From contig NC_003155.5 in NCBI RefSeq assembly GCF_000009765.2, positions 5,642,001 through 5,706,000 of the forward strand: a stretch of DNA of 64,000 bases. The letters are read 5' to 3'. Below the pieces are notes generated by a model, which saw nothing but the letters and a program-made list of their open reading frames with translations, had not been told where the DNA came from and ran no database searches. This DNA comes from Streptomyces avermitilis MA-4680 = NBRC 14893 (GTDB lineage Bacteria; Actinomycetota; Actinomycetes; Streptomycetales; Streptomycetaceae). Position numbers and translations under genes: made by a program. Positions 31,611 to 40,460 of this stretch are shown one piece after another (position 1 is the first letter of the stretch; each line of letters starts with the position of its first letter).

Positions 31611-33071
31611 ATGTCGTCCTACTTCACCGATCTGGCTCAGCAGTACATCGGTGGTGAGTGGCGCCCGGGCACAGGGTCCTGGGACATCATCGACTTCAAC
31701 CCGTACGACGGTGAGAAGCTCGCGTCGATCACCATAGCCACGGTCGACGAGGTGGACGAGGCCTACCGGGCGGCCGCCGCGGCCCAGAAGGAATGGGCGG
31801 CGACCAACGCGTATGCCCGCCGTGCCGTGTTCCAGCGGGCCCTGCGCCTCATCGAGGACCGCGAGGCCGAGATAACCGAGGCCATCATCGCCGAGCTCGG
31901 CGGCACGCATCTGAAGGCCGGCTTCGAGCTGCACCTCGCCAAGCAGTTCCTCCTGGAGTCGATCAACCTGGCGCTGCGCCCCGAGGGACGGATCATCCCC
32001 TCGCCGGTCGACGGCAAGGAGAACCGCCTCTACCGCGTGCCCGTCGGCGTCGTCGGCGTGATCAGCCCGTTCAACTTCCCCTTCCTCCTGTCGCTGAAGT
32101 CCGTCGCCCCGGCCCTGGCCCTCGGCAACGGCGTGGTCCTCAAGCCGCACCAGAACACACCGATCGTCGGCGGCTCGCTGATCGCGAAGATCTTCGAGGA
32201 CGCGGGTCTGCCGGGCGGCCTCCTGAACGTCGTGATCACCGACATCGCGGAGATCGGCGACGCCTTTCTCGAGCACCCGGTCCCGAAGGTCATCTCCTTC
32301 ACCGGCTCCGACAAGGTTGGCCGCCACGTGGCCACCGTCTGCGCCGCCCAGTTCAAGCGCTCGGTGCTCGAACTCGGCGGCAACAGCGCCCTGGTGGTCC
32401 TGGAGGACGCGGACATCGACTACGCCGTGGACGCCGCGGTCTTCAGCCGGTACGTGCACCAGGGGCAGGTCTGCATGGCCGCGAACCGCGTTCTCGTGGA
32501 CCGCTCGATCGAGGCGGAGTTCACCGAGAAGTTCGTCGCCAAGGTGAAGACGCTGAAGTCCGGTGACCCGCGCGACCCGCAGACGATCATCGGCCCGGTC
32601 ATCAACTCCTCGCAGGCGGACGCGATCTCGGGCGCCGTCGACCAGGCGATCGCGGACGGCGCCATCGCGCTGGTGCACGGCACCACCACGGACAACCTCG
32701 TGGAGCCGTCCGTCCTGACCGGCCTGGCCGCCGACGCGCCCATCCTCCAGGAGGAGATCTTCGGCCCGGTCGCGCTCCTCATCCCCTTCGAGGGCGAGGA
32801 GGAGGCGGTCCGTATCGTCAACGACACCCCGTACGGCCTGAGCGGCGCCGTCCACACGGCCGACGTCGAGCGCGGTGTCGCCTTCGCCAAGCAGATCGAC
32901 ACCGGCATGTTCCACGTCAACGACGGCACCGTCCACGACGAGCCGCTGGTCGCCTTCGGCGGCGAGAAGTCCTCGGGCATCGGCCGGCTGAACGGCGAGG
33001 CGACGGTCGAGTCGTTCACCACGCAGAAGTGGATCTCGGTGCAGCACGGGCGGAGCTTCTTCCCGTTCTGA
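31611..33071 (+). CDS. NAD(P)-dependent aldehyde dehydrogenase
   Basis: 486 residues, the normal length for the superfamily. Catalytic Cys288 is in HQGQVCMAANR and Glu254 in LELGGNSALVV. GSDKVGR and SPFNFPFLL mark the cofactor-binding core, and EEIFGPVALL the C-terminal signature. It oxidises an aldehyde to the acid. The sequence is of the benzaldehyde/vanillin dehydrogenase type, so an aromatic aldehyde is plausible but not shown. Transcribed alone, with a palindrome over its likely -10. Confidence 0.92.
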   Translation: MSSYFTDLAQQYIGGEWRPGTGSWDIIDFNPYDGEKLASITIATVDEVDEAYRAAAAAQKEWAATNAYARRAVFQRALRLIEDREAEITEAIIAELGGTHLKAGFELHLAKQFLLESINLALRPEGRIIPSPVDGKENRLYRVPVGVVGVISPFNFPFLLSLKSVAPALALGNGVVLKPHQNTPIVGGSLIAKIFEDAGLPGGLLNVVITDIAEIGDAFLEHPVPKVISFTGSDKVGRHVATVCAAQFKRSVLELGGNSALVVLEDADIDYAVDAAVFSRYVHQGQVCMAANRVLVDRSIEAEFTEKFVAKVKTLKSGDPRDPQTIIGPVINSSQADAISGAVDQAIADGAIALVHGTTTDNLVEPSVLTGLAADAPILQEEIFGPVALLIPFEGEEEAVRIVNDTPYGLSGAVHTADVERGVAFAKQIDTGMFHVNDGTVHDEPLVAFGGEKSSGIGRLNGEATVESFTTQKWISVQHGRSFFPF

Positions 33072-33087
33072 TCCCGGGCACATGCCC

Positions 33088-33150
33088 TTCGGATCCCTTT
33101 CGGATCCCCTCGGATCCCCTTTCTGGTCCCCTTCGGATCCCCTTCTCATC
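33088..33150. repeat. GGATCCC-rich short repeat after the aldehyde dehydrogenase
   Basis: GGATCCC recurs at 33091, 33102, 33112 and 33135 in a T- and C-rich context, followed by CCCGGG motifs. Confidence 0.6.
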
Positions 33151-33270
33151 CCGGGCCGACCCCGGGAGTGATTCTTTCGGTACGCCGGGTCCTTGCGGAC
33201 AGAACCTGACCGCAAGGGCCCGTAGCTTCGTCGGTGTCAGGCAAGAGGAACCGAAGAAAGGCGGCCGGTC

Positions 33271-33810
33271 ATGGTCACCCACGTATCCGCGGAAGCACCC
33301 GGCGACGAGCGCGGGGCGCTGCTCTCCTTCCTCGAGGGCGAGCGCGGAGGTATCCGGCGGGCGCTGCTCGGCCTGACCGACGAGCAGGCCGCGACCAGGC
33401 CGAGCGCCAGCGAACTGTCCCTGTCCGGGCTGGTCAAGCATGTCGCCGAGGTCGAGCAGAGCTGGATCGCCCGCGCCCGGCAGGAGGCACCCGCGGTCAA
33501 GCGGGACGAATCGAACTGGCACGAGTGCTTCGTGCTCGTCGGCGACGAGACCGTCGCGTCGCAGCTCGCGTACTGGGAGAAGGTCGCGGCACAGACGGAG
33601 GCGTTCATCCGCTCCGTACCCAGCCTCGACGACACCTTCCCGCTCCCGAACGATCCCTGGTTCCCCCCGGACGAGCGGGTCTCGATGCGCTGGGTGGCGC
33701 TCCACCTGATCCGCGAGACGGCCCGCCACGCCGGCCACGCCGACATCATCCGGGAGTCCCTCGACGGCGCGACCGCCTTCGAGCTGGTGGCCCGGGAGCA
33801 GGCCGGTTGA
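33271..33810 (+). CDS. DinB/DUF664 family protein
   Basis: 179 residues of four-helix-bundle type: LVKHVAEVEQSWIARARQ (first metal His of the family), the central PNDPWFPPDERVSMRWVA, and HLIRETARHAGHADIIRESL carrying the final His pair. The family comprises metal-binding, often thiol-dependent transferases (mycothiol or bacillithiol). Substrate unknown. It precedes the padR gene by 24 bp, but that gene has its own possible -10. Confidence 0.85.
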   Translation: MVTHVSAEAPGDERGALLSFLEGERGGIRRALLGLTDEQAATRPSASELSLSGLVKHVAEVEQSWIARARQEAPAVKRDESNWHECFVLVGDETVASQLAYWEKVAAQTEAFIRSVPSLDDTFPLPNDPWFPPDERVSMRWVALHLIRETARHAGHADIIRESLDGATAFELVAREQAG

Positions 33811-33821
33811 GCACCGCGCTC

Positions 33822-33827
33822 TAACCT
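33822..33827 (+). promoter_or_regulatory. Putative -10 (TAACCT) for leaderless padR mRNA
   Basis: TAACCT lies 7 nt before the ATG at 33835; no ribosome binding site is visible. Confidence 0.35.
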
Positions 33828-33834
33828 GGACCGC

Positions 33835-34476
33835 ATGTCAGCGATCCGTCTCCTGGTGCTCGGCGCGGTCCGCCAGCACGGGCGGGCCCACGGCTACCAG
33901 GTGCGCAACGACCTGGAGTACTGGGGCGCGCACGAGTGGTCCAACGCCAAGCCCGGCTCGATCTACCACGCCCTCAAGCAGATGGCGAAGCAGGGGCTGC
34001 TGCACGCCCACGAGATCGCGCCGTCCACGGTCGGCGGGCCGCCGCGCACGGAGTACGAGATCACGCCCGAGGGAACCGAGGAGTTCCGCTCGCTCCTGCG
34101 TGAGTCCCTGGTCGCCTACGACCAGAAGATGGACATCCAGTCGGCGGGCATCGGCTTCATCGTCGATCTGGCGCGGGACGAGGCGGTGGCGCTCCTGAAG
34201 GAGCGGATCCGGCGGATCGAGGAGTGGCGGGCCGCCGTCACCGAGCACTATGTGCCCGAGGACGGCCCCGAACAGCTCGGCCACATCGGCGAGATCATGA
34301 ACCTTTGGGTCCACCGGGCCGACTCCGACGCCGCGTGGACCCGTGGGCTCATCGAGCGGATCGAGGGCGGTGCCTACACCTTCACGGGCGAGGGCGAGCC
34401 GTTCGTCGGCGTGCTGACGGAGGGCGAGGAGAACCCGTACGCGACGGGGGAGCGGCATCCGGAGGACGCTCGCTAA
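33835..34476 (+). CDS. PadR-family transcriptional regulator
   Basis: 213 residues. The N-terminal winged helix begins MSAIRLLVLGAVRQHGRAHG and continues YQVRNDLEYWGAHEWSNAKP and the SIYHALKQMAKQGLL recognition region; EYEITPEGTEEF forms the wing. The C-terminal half is a helical dimerisation domain. Located 88 bp upstream of a DrrAB-type exporter, with inverted repeats in between, so it very probably represses that exporter and senses an exported drug. Confidence 0.92.
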   Translation: MSAIRLLVLGAVRQHGRAHGYQVRNDLEYWGAHEWSNAKPGSIYHALKQMAKQGLLHAHEIAPSTVGGPPRTEYEITPEGTEEFRSLLRESLVAYDQKMDIQSAGIGFIVDLARDEAVALLKERIRRIEEWRAAVTEHYVPEDGPEQLGHIGEIMNLWVHRADSDAAWTRGLIERIEGGAYTFTGEGEPFVGVLTEGEENPYATGERHPEDAR

Positions 34477-34486
34477 TCAAGTTTGA
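34477..34486. promoter_or_regulatory. Operator candidate 1 (TCAAGTTTGA)
   Basis: TCAA-GT-TTGA inverted repeat starting on the padR stop codon, sharing TCAAGTTTG with the second site 53 bp downstream. Confidence 0.5.
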
Positions 34487-34529
34487 CTAACGCCTCGAGC
34501 GGGCATAGCCTCCGTCGGCAGTGCACTAG

Positions 34530-34546
34530 TCAAGTTTGCATACTTG
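34530..34546. promoter_or_regulatory. Operator candidate 2 (CAAGT-N6-ACTTG)
   Basis: TAGTCAAGTTTGCATACTTG contains CAAGT and ACTTG arms, 19 bp before the ABC ATPase start. A likely PadR binding site over the drrA-like promoter. Confidence 0.55.
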
Positions 34547-34564
34547 GGAAGTGGGGGATGGCTG

Positions 34565-35497
34565 ATGACCGACGCGATCGTCGTCGAAGGCCTACGGAAG
34601 CGGTACGGGGACAAGGCGGCCCTGGACGGGCTCGATCTGACGGTGGCGCGCGGCACCGTCCACGGTCTGCTCGGCCCGAACGGCGCGGGCAAGACCACCG
34701 CGGTGCGCGTACTGACCACGCTGCTGCGGCCGGACGAGGGCCGCGTCGAGGTCGCCGGACGCGATGTCCTGCGCCGGGCCTACGACGTGCGTCTGCGCAT
34801 CGGCCTCCTCGGCCAGCACGCCGCGCTCGACGAGGAGCTGGGCGGCCGGCAGAACCTGGAGATGTTCGCGCGCCTGCACCATCTGCGCACCCGCCACGCG
34901 CGCGTGCGGGCCGGCGAGCTGCTGGACCGCTTCGGGCTCGCGGACACCGGACCCAAGGCGGTCAAGCACTACAGCGGCGGCATGCGGCGCCGCCTCGACC
35001 TCGCCGCGTCCCTCATCGCCGAGCCCGAGGTGCTGTTCCTCGACGAGCCGACCACCGGCCTCGACCCGCGCGGACGCGCCGAGGTGTGGGCCGCGGTGCG
35101 CTCCCTGGTCGGCGGCGGCACCACCGTGCTGCTCACCACCCAGTACCTGGAGGAGGCCGATCAGCTCGCCGACCGCATCTCGGTGGTCGACCACGGGCGG
35201 GTCGTCGCGGACGGTACGGCGGACCAGCTGAAGGCGCGCACCGGCGGCGACCGCATCGACGTCGTTCTGCGGGACGCCGGTCAACTGGGCGCCGCGGTCG
35301 CCCTGTTGCCGGTCGGTACGTCCGGGGTCCGCGTGGACCGCGACCGCCGTCTGCTCAGCGCCCCGGTCACCGACCGCATGGCGGCGCTCTCCGGGGTCGT
35401 ACGCGCCCTGGAGGCGGCCGGCATCGAGGCGGAGGACGTCGCGCTGCGCAGGCCGACGCTGGACGAGGTGTTCCTGCGCCTGACCGGACGTGCCTAA
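34565..35497 (+). CDS. ABC exporter ATPase, daunorubicin-resistance (DrrA) type
   Basis: 310 residues. Walker [10 protein letters not shown], signature [15 protein letters not shown], Walker [13 protein letters not shown] and the C-terminal DrrA-type domain ending [19 protein letters not shown] 34565 follows GTGGGGGATGGCTG. It powers export of a hydrophobic compound with the permease encoded 17 bp downstream. The upstream PadR gene and inverted repeats suggest drug-inducible expression. Confidence 0.93.
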   Translation: MTDAIVVEGLRKRYGDKAALDGLDLTVARGTVHGLLGPNGAGKTTAVRVLTTLLRPDEGRVEVAGRDVLRRAYDVRLRIGLLGQHAALDEELGGRQNLEMFARLHHLRTRHARVRAGELLDRFGLADTGPKAVKHYSGGMRRRLDLAASLIAEPEVLFLDEPTTGLDPRGRAEVWAAVRSLVGGGTTVLLTTQYLEEADQLADRISVVDHGRVVADGTADQLKARTGGDRIDVVLRDAGQLGAAVALLPVGTSGVRVDRDRRLLSAPVTDRMAALSGVVRALEAAGIEAEDVALRRPTLDEVFLRLTGRA

Positions 35498-35514
35498 GCT
35501 ACGAAGGAGGCCGT

Positions 35515-36276
35515 GTGAGCACGTATGCGCTGATCGATTCCTGGACCATGACCCGGCGCGAACTCGCCCACTGGGCGCGGCAGCCGGTCCAGGCGCTCAT
35601 CGGCCTGGTCTTCCCCGTGATGCTGCTGCTGATGTTCGGCTACCTGGTCGGCGGCGGCCGGGGCGTCGCGGGCGACTACGTCGACTTCCTGGTGCCCGGG
35701 ATGCTCGCGCTGACCATGGCCTTCGGGCTGGAGGGCACGATGCTGGCCGTCACCCAGGACCTCAACAAGGGCGTGATCGACCGGTTCCGCTCGCTGCCGA
35801 TGGCCAACGGCGCCGTCCTGGTGGGCCGCGCGGCCGCCGACATGCTCCAGTCGGCGCTGGGCCTGGCCGTGCTGACCGGCGTCGGGTACGCCATCGGCTG
35901 GCGGGCGCACGGCGGACCCGGGGCCTTCCTCGCGGCCGTGGCACTGCTCCTGCTCCTCCGTTTCGCGATGCTCTGGATCGGCATCCACCTGGCGATGGTC
36001 GCCGGGCGGCCGGAGATGGTGCAGGCCGTGCAGATCCTGGTCTGGCCGGTCGGCTTCCTGTCCAACGCCTTCGCGACCCCCGACGCGATGCCCGGCTGGC
36101 TGGGCACGGCGGTCGAGTGGAACCCCATGTCGCACACGGTCACAGCGGTACGGGACCTGTTCGGCGGCCCCGGCGGCGAACCGGGGCACATCTGGGCCGC
36201 CGTGGCCTGGCCCCTGGCACTGCTGGCGGTGTTCTTCCCGCTGGCGGTACGGAGGTTCGCGCGCCTGAGCCGCTAG
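35515..36276 (+). CDS. ABC-2 type exporter permease, DrrB type
   Basis: 253 residues from GTG 35515 with GAAGGAGG 5-6 nt upstream. Six membrane segments are expected ([67 protein letters not shown], and others). The ABC-2 signature [12 protein letters not shown] is present. It forms the membrane half of the exporter with the preceding ATPase. Its TAG stop lies inside an inverted repeat shared with the convergent gadB stop. Confidence 0.92.
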   Translation: MSTYALIDSWTMTRRELAHWARQPVQALIGLVFPVMLLLMFGYLVGGGRGVAGDYVDFLVPGMLALTMAFGLEGTMLAVTQDLNKGVIDRFRSLPMANGAVLVGRAAADMLQSALGLAVLTGVGYAIGWRAHGGPGAFLAAVALLLLLRFAMLWIGIHLAMVAGRPEMVQAVQILVWPVGFLSNAFATPDAMPGWLGTAVEWNPMSHTVTAVRDLFGGPGGEPGHIWAAVAWPLALLAVFFPLAVRRFARLSR

Positions 36277-36304
36277 GGCCGGAAGTCCGCCGGGCAGGCC
36301 CTAG
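36273..36304. terminator. Inverted repeat containing both convergent stop codons
   Basis: CTAGGGCC (36273-36280) pairs with GGCCCTAG (36297-36304). The permease TAG (36274-36276) and the gadB TAG (complement of 36301-36303) lie in the two arms, so the same hairpin ends both genes. Confidence 0.65.
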
Positions 36305-37713
36305 TGATGGAAACCGGTCGCCGCGTCCTTGTCGTGGGTCTGTGGGCGCGCCTGGCGGCGCAGGTCGGGCAGGAGGCGGCTCAGGTCCTCGACGAACAGT
36401 TCGGCGAGGTCGGTGGAGAAGCCGTTGCGGCACACCACCCGCAGCACGGACAGGTCCTCCCGGTTCGGCGGGAACGTGTACGCGGGCACCAGCCAGCCGT
36501 GCTCACGCATCCGCCGGGACACGTCGAAGACGTCGTACGAGGCGACCTCCGGCGCGGTCGTGAAGGCGAAGACGGGCAACTCGTCGCCGCGGGTGAGCAG
36601 ATGGAAGTCGCCCAGCGCCGCCACACGCTCGGCGAGGCTGCGCGCCACGTTCCGCGTCGTCTGCTGCACGGCCCGGAAGCCCTCCCGGCCGAGCCGCAGG
36701 AAGGTGTAGTACTGCGCGACGACCTGGGCTCCCGGCCGGGAGAAGTTGAGCGCGAAGGTCGGCATGTTGCCGCCCAGGTAGTTGACGCGGAAGACGAGTT
36801 CCTCGGGCAGCGCCTCGCTGTCCCGCCACAGCGCCCAGCCGACGCCCGGGGAGACGAGGCCGTACTTGTGCCCGGACGTGTTGATCGACGCGACCCGCGG
36901 CAGCCGGAAGTCCCAGACCAGGTCCTCGTCGAGGAAGGGCGCGATCATGGCGCCGGACGCGCCGTCCACATGCACCGGTATGTCGAGCCCGGTCCGCTCC
37001 TGGAGGGCGTCGAGGGCCGCGCACAGTTCGGCGATCGGCTCGTACGACCCGTCGAAGGTGGAGCCGAGGATCCCGACGACCCCGATGGTGTTCTCGTCGC
37101 ACAGCTCGGCGGCGGCTCCCGGATCGAGGTGGTACCGCTCGCCCTCCAAGGGGACCTGGCGCATCTCGACCTCCCAGAAGTTGCAGAACTTCTCCCAGCA
37201 GACCTGGACGTTGATGCCCATGACGAGGTTCGGACGGACGTCCCTCGCGGGGTAGCGGTCCGCGTTGCGCCGCGCCCAGCGGCGCTTCAGCGCCAGCCCG
37301 GCGAGCATGCACGCCTCGCTCGAACCGGTCGTCGAACAGCCCACGGCCGCCCCCGCGTCGGGCGCGTTCCACAGATCGGCGAGCATCGCCACGCACCGCT
37401 TCTCCAGCTCGGCGGTGCGCGGGTACTCGTCCTTGTCGATCATGTTCTTGTCCTGGCACTCCGCCATCAGCACCCCGGCCTGCGGCTCCATCCAGGTGGT
37501 GACGAAGGTGGCGAGGTTGAGGCGCGCGTTGCCGTCCAGCATCAGTTCGTCGTGCACGAGCTGGTACGCCGTCGAGGGCGGCAGCGGCCCGTCCGCGAGC
37601 CGGTGCTTGGGCGGGGCCTCGGTCATCCCGCTGACCGGATTGGCCTCCCCGAAGAACGGGTTGAAGGACATCGGGCGTTCGTCGGACTTCACGGGGCCTT
37701 TGTGGAGCGGCAT
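36301..37713 (-). CDS. gadB: Glutamate decarboxylase (PLP-dependent)
   Basis: 470 residues from ATG 37713 with GAGGAGAG upstream. Converts glutamate to GABA and CO2, consuming a proton. The PLP lysine is Lys283 in INTSGHKYGLV; cofactor-binding motifs are HVDGASGAM and GCSTTGSSEA. The length and N-terminus (FFGEANPVSGM) fit group II bacterial GadB. The next gene on the same strand start side encodes a CLC transporter, as in acid-resistance systems. No glutamate/GABA antiporter is in the window. Confidence 0.95.
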   Translation of the reverse strand: MPLHKGPVKSDERPMSFNPFFGEANPVSGMTEAPPKHRLADGPLPPSTAYQLVHDELMLDGNARLNLATFVTTWMEPQAGVLMAECQDKNMIDKDEYPRTAELEKRCVAMLADLWNAPDAGAAVGCSTTGSSEACMLAGLALKRRWARRNADRYPARDVRPNLVMGINVQVCWEKFCNFWEVEMRQVPLEGERYHLDPGAAAELCDENTIGVVGILGSTFDGSYEPIAELCAALDALQERTGLDIPVHVDGASGAMIAPFLDEDLVWDFRLPRVASINTSGHKYGLVSPGVGWALWRDSEALPEELVFRVNYLGGNMPTFALNFSRPGAQVVAQYYTFLRLGREGFRAVQQTTRNVARSLAERVAALGDFHLLTRGDELPVFAFTTAPEVASYDVFDVSRRMREHGWLVPAYTFPPNREDLSVLRVVCRNGFSTDLAELFVEDLSRLLPDLRRQARPQTHDKDAATGFHH

Positions 37714-37746
37714 GGGGTCTCTCCTCAGCAATTCCGCCAGGGGTTC

Positions 37747-39030
37747 CTAACGGACCGGGGTTCCGTCTTCGTGAAGCTGCATCTGGGGTCTGCCGGTCAC
37801 CAGCAGCCAGGCCGGCAGGGACGCGATGCAGAGCAGGGCGATGATCGCGGGCGAGGCCACCAGCACGGCGGCCGTGAACAGGCTCACCCAGCCCTGCCGG
37901 GTGATGGCGAGAAGCATCCCCAGCACGCCCGCGGCGACACCGAGGGCCGGGGGAACGGCGGATACGAGGGCATGGGCGAACAGGCCGAACGCCGCACCGA
38001 TGAAGACGGACGGGAAGATCCGCCCGCCGCGGAACCCGCAGGACGCGGCGACCAGCAGCGCCGCCAGCTTCACCACCGCCATGGTCAGGAACTGCCCGGC
38101 CGACCAGCCGTCCGGGTCCTTCGCCAGGTCCCCCACCTCGTCCAGCCCCTTGAAGAGGGTCAGATGGCCGCCCAGGGCGGCCAGCAGGCCGAGGACGAGC
38201 CCGCCGGCCGGCAGCGCCACCATGGGGTGCCGCAGGCGTAAGAAGGCGCCGTGGACGTACGGGAAGGCATAGACCGCGACCATCCCGAGCGCCGCGGCCG
38301 CGGCGGCGACGACCATCGCGGCCAGGACGTCGGTCCAGCCGGGCCTGGCCAGCGGGGGCAGGCCGAGGTCGAGGGTCGGATGGGCCACCAGGGTGGTCGT
38401 GATGGCACCCGCGCCGGCCGCGACCAGCGGGGCGAAGACGCTGTCCCACAGCGGCCCCTTGGCCTGCTGCCCGGCGAGCGCCTCGGACAGGAGCAGTGCC
38501 GCGGCGACGGGCGTCCCGAACAGCGCGCCGATCGTCGCCGCCTCGGCCAGCGCGATCCACAGGCCGCCGGGCAGCCGGGGTACGAACCTGCGGCCCAGCC
38601 AGTAGGCCAGCGCGATGTTGGAGGCGATGATCGGGTTCTCGGGGCCGAGGCTCGGACCGCCCGCCAGCATCAGCCCGGTCGCCAGCAGCAGCCCCGGCAG
38701 GACGGCGGGCGCCAGCGGCGGGGCCCCGCCGAGTCCGAGGGTCGCCGGGTCGGGTCCCGCGTGACCCGGCACCTTCCAGACGATCAGCCCGACCAGCACA
38801 CCCGTGCAGGTGAGCATGATGATCATCCAGAGCACCGAGTACCGCCCGATGCCCAGCGCGTCGGGCAGGTCCTGCCACAGGACGTTCTGGAGCTTCCCGG
38901 CGAGCGCGCTCACCCCCACGAACAGGAGACTGGCCGCGACCCCGACGACCAGTGCCGGGAGGATCTGCGGCAGCAGGACACGCGCGGGGGTCGCCGGAGC
39001 GGGTGCCGGGTGCACGGTGTCGTGGGCCAC
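37747..39030 (-). CDS. CLC-family chloride/proton channel or antiporter
   Basis: 427 residues with about 11 membrane helices. The CLC signatures are GPSLGPENPI (the GxEGP selectivity loop with its gating Glu) and GFRGGRIFPSVFIGAAFGLF (GGxFxP). It is transcribed ahead of gadB, 33 bp separating them. In enteric bacteria CLC antiporters relieve the charge build-up caused by glutamate-dependent proton removal, so the pair probably supports acid or osmotic stress. Whether it works as channel or exchanger cannot be told. Confidence 0.88.
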   Translation of the reverse strand: MAHDTVHPAPAPATPARVLLPQILPALVVGVAASLLFVGVSALAGKLQNVLWQDLPDALGIGRYSVLWMIIMLTCTGVLVGLIVWKVPGHAGPDPATLGLGGAPPLAPAVLPGLLLATGLMLAGGPSLGPENPIIASNIALAYWLGRRFVPRLPGGLWIALAEAATIGALFGTPVAAALLLSEALAGQQAKGPLWDSVFAPLVAAGAGAITTTLVAHPTLDLGLPPLARPGWTDVLAAMVVAAAAAALGMVAVYAFPYVHGAFLRLRHPMVALPAGGLVLGLLAALGGHLTLFKGLDEVGDLAKDPDGWSAGQFLTMAVVKLAALLVAASCGFRGGRIFPSVFIGAAFGLFAHALVSAVPPALGVAAGVLGMLLAITRQGWVSLFTAAVLVASPAIIALLCIASLPAWLLVTGRPQMQLHEDGTPVR

Positions 39031-39071
39031 GGGGTCACCTTAAGCGGGCAAAACGGACATGACATTTCCGC

Positions 39072-39093
39072 TTGCACCTCACGCGGCGTGAGG
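39072..39093. promoter_or_regulatory. TipA-type MerR operator with -35 element
   Basis: TTGCAC (39072-39077) overlaps the perfect palindrome CCTCACGC-G-GCGTGAGG (39077-39093). The layout closely resembles the known tipA promoter of Streptomyces, where the palindrome lies in a 19-bp spacer. It supports autoactivation by the downstream MerR protein. Confidence 0.75.
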
Positions 39094-39129
39094 GCGCAGC
39101 CTGAAGCGCGTACCGAGAAGGGAGCGGAA

Positions 39130-39891
39130 GTGAGCTACTCCGTGGGACAGGTCGCCGGTTTCGCCGGGGTCACGGTGCGCACGTTGCACCACTACGACGA
39201 GATCGGACTGCTCGTACCCGGCGAGCGCAGCCACGCGGGGCACCGGCGCTACAACGACGCCGACCTCGACCGGTTGCAGCAGATCCTGTTCTACCGGGAA
39301 CTCGGCTTCCCGCTCGAGGAGGTCGCCGCCCTGCTCGACGACCCGCAAGCGGACCCGCGCGCGCATCTGCGCCGCCAGCACGAACTGCTGACCGCCCGGA
39401 TCGAGCAGCTACAGAAGATGGCCGCGGCCGTGGAGCACGCCATGGAGGCACGCACGATGGGCATCAACCTCACACCCGAGGAGAAGTTCGAGGTCTTCGG
39501 GGACAAGGATCCGGAGGAGCACGCCGAGGAGGCCGAGCGCCGCTGGGGCGGCACCGAGGCGTACGCCGAGTCGCAGCGCCGTGCGGCCCGCTACACCAAG
39601 GACGACTGGAAGCGCATGCAGGCCGAGGTCGCCGACTGGGGCGAGCGCTACGACGGCCTGATGGCCGCGGGCGAGCCACCGGCCGGCGCCCGCGCGATGG
39701 ACATGGCCGAGGAGCACCGGCTGCACATCGACAAGTGGTTCTACGACTGCTCCTACGACATCCACCGCGGACTCGGCGAGATGTACGTCTCCGACGAGCG
39801 GTTCAAGGAGTTCTACGACTCCATGCGCCCGGGCCTGGCCGAGCACCTGAGGGACGCGATCGCGGCGAACGCGGACCGGCACGGGGGATGA
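39130..39891 (+). CDS. tipA: MerR-family regulator of TipA type
   Basis: 253 residues from GTG 39130 with GGGAG upstream. N-terminal MerR domain: SYSVGQVAGFAGVTVRTLHH, YDEIGLLVPGERSHAGHRRY. A coiled-coil dimerisation helix follows (LLTARIEQLQKMAAAVEHAM). The C-terminal TipAS antibiotic-recognition domain is GINLTPEEKFEVFGD ... WFYDCSYDIHRGLGEMYVSD. TipA binds thiopeptides covalently through the Cys in this last region and activates its own promoter. Many Streptomyces have paralogues, so the ligand is not assured. Confidence 0.9.
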   Translation: MSYSVGQVAGFAGVTVRTLHHYDEIGLLVPGERSHAGHRRYNDADLDRLQQILFYRELGFPLEEVAALLDDPQADPRAHLRRQHELLTARIEQLQKMAAAVEHAMEARTMGINLTPEEKFEVFGDKDPEEHAEEAERRWGGTEAYAESQRRAARYTKDDWKRMQAEVADWGERYDGLMAAGEPPAGARAMDMAEEHRLHIDKWFYDCSYDIHRGLGEMYVSDERFKEFYDSMRPGLAEHLRDAIAANADRHGG

Positions 39892-39898
39892 CGGCAGC

Positions 39899-39934
39899 GG
39901 TAAGGGGCGTTCGCCGTTGCGGACGCCCCTTACC
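39899..39934. terminator. 16-bp hairpin between convergent tipA-like and ybjQ genes
   Basis: GGTAAGGGGCGTTCGC (39899-39914) pairs with GCGGACGCCCCTTACC (39919-39934) with one T-G wobble and a CGTT loop. Confidence 0.8.
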
Positions 39935-39954
39935 GGCCGGTGCCACTGCCGGCG

Positions 39955-40320
39955 CTATGCCTTGACCAGCACCACCGCCGTGCCGTAGGCACACACCTCC
40001 GTACCCACGTCCGCCGCCTCGGTGACGTCGAAGCGCATCATCAGGATGCCGTTGCCGCCCCGCACGCGTGCCTGCTCCACCAGCCGTTCCATGGCCTGGT
40101 TGCGGGTCTCCACGAGCGTCTTGGTGAGGCCCTTCAGCTCGCCGCCGATCATCGACTTCAGACCCGCGCCGATCTGGCTGCCCAGGTGACGTGAGCGGAC
40201 GGTGAGGCCGAAGACCTCGCCGATGACGTGCTGGACGCGGTAACCGGGTACGTCGTTCGTCGTCACGACCAGGACGTCCGAGTGGGGACCCTGGCCACCG
40301 CCGTACTCTTCGATGCCCAT
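39955..40320 (-). CDS. YbjQ family (UPF0145) protein
   Basis: 121 residues. The family pattern is VLVVTTNDVPGYRVQHVIGE, GLTVRSRHLGSQIGAGLKSM, then ARVRGGNGILMMRFDVTEAA and a final YGTAVVLVKA. The family forms pentameric beta-alpha-beta assemblies sometimes labelled heavy-metal-binding; the real role is unclear. Single gene, convergent with the TipA-like regulator and divergent from the DedA gene. Confidence 0.9.
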   Translation of the reverse strand: MGIEEYGGGQGPHSDVLVVTTNDVPGYRVQHVIGEVFGLTVRSRHLGSQIGAGLKSMIGGELKGLTKTLVETRNQAMERLVEQARVRGGNGILMMRFDVTEAADVGTEVCAYGTAVVLVKA

Positions 40321-40460
40321 GGCTCACAGCTTTGCCCCAGTGGGCGCACAGTGCATCCTGGAGGCGCCGATGGAACCTGGCGTGGACACGTGGCGTTGAT
40401 AGCTTTGTCCGGCCGTACCAGGACGCCGTACTTCCTTCCACCCCTCAGGAGCCCGGAACC

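Noticed and set aside
36503-38878. 791-codon minus-strand frame across gadB and the CLC gene
   Set aside because: It crosses the end of one real gene and the start of another in a different frame and shows no domain; a GC-driven artefact.
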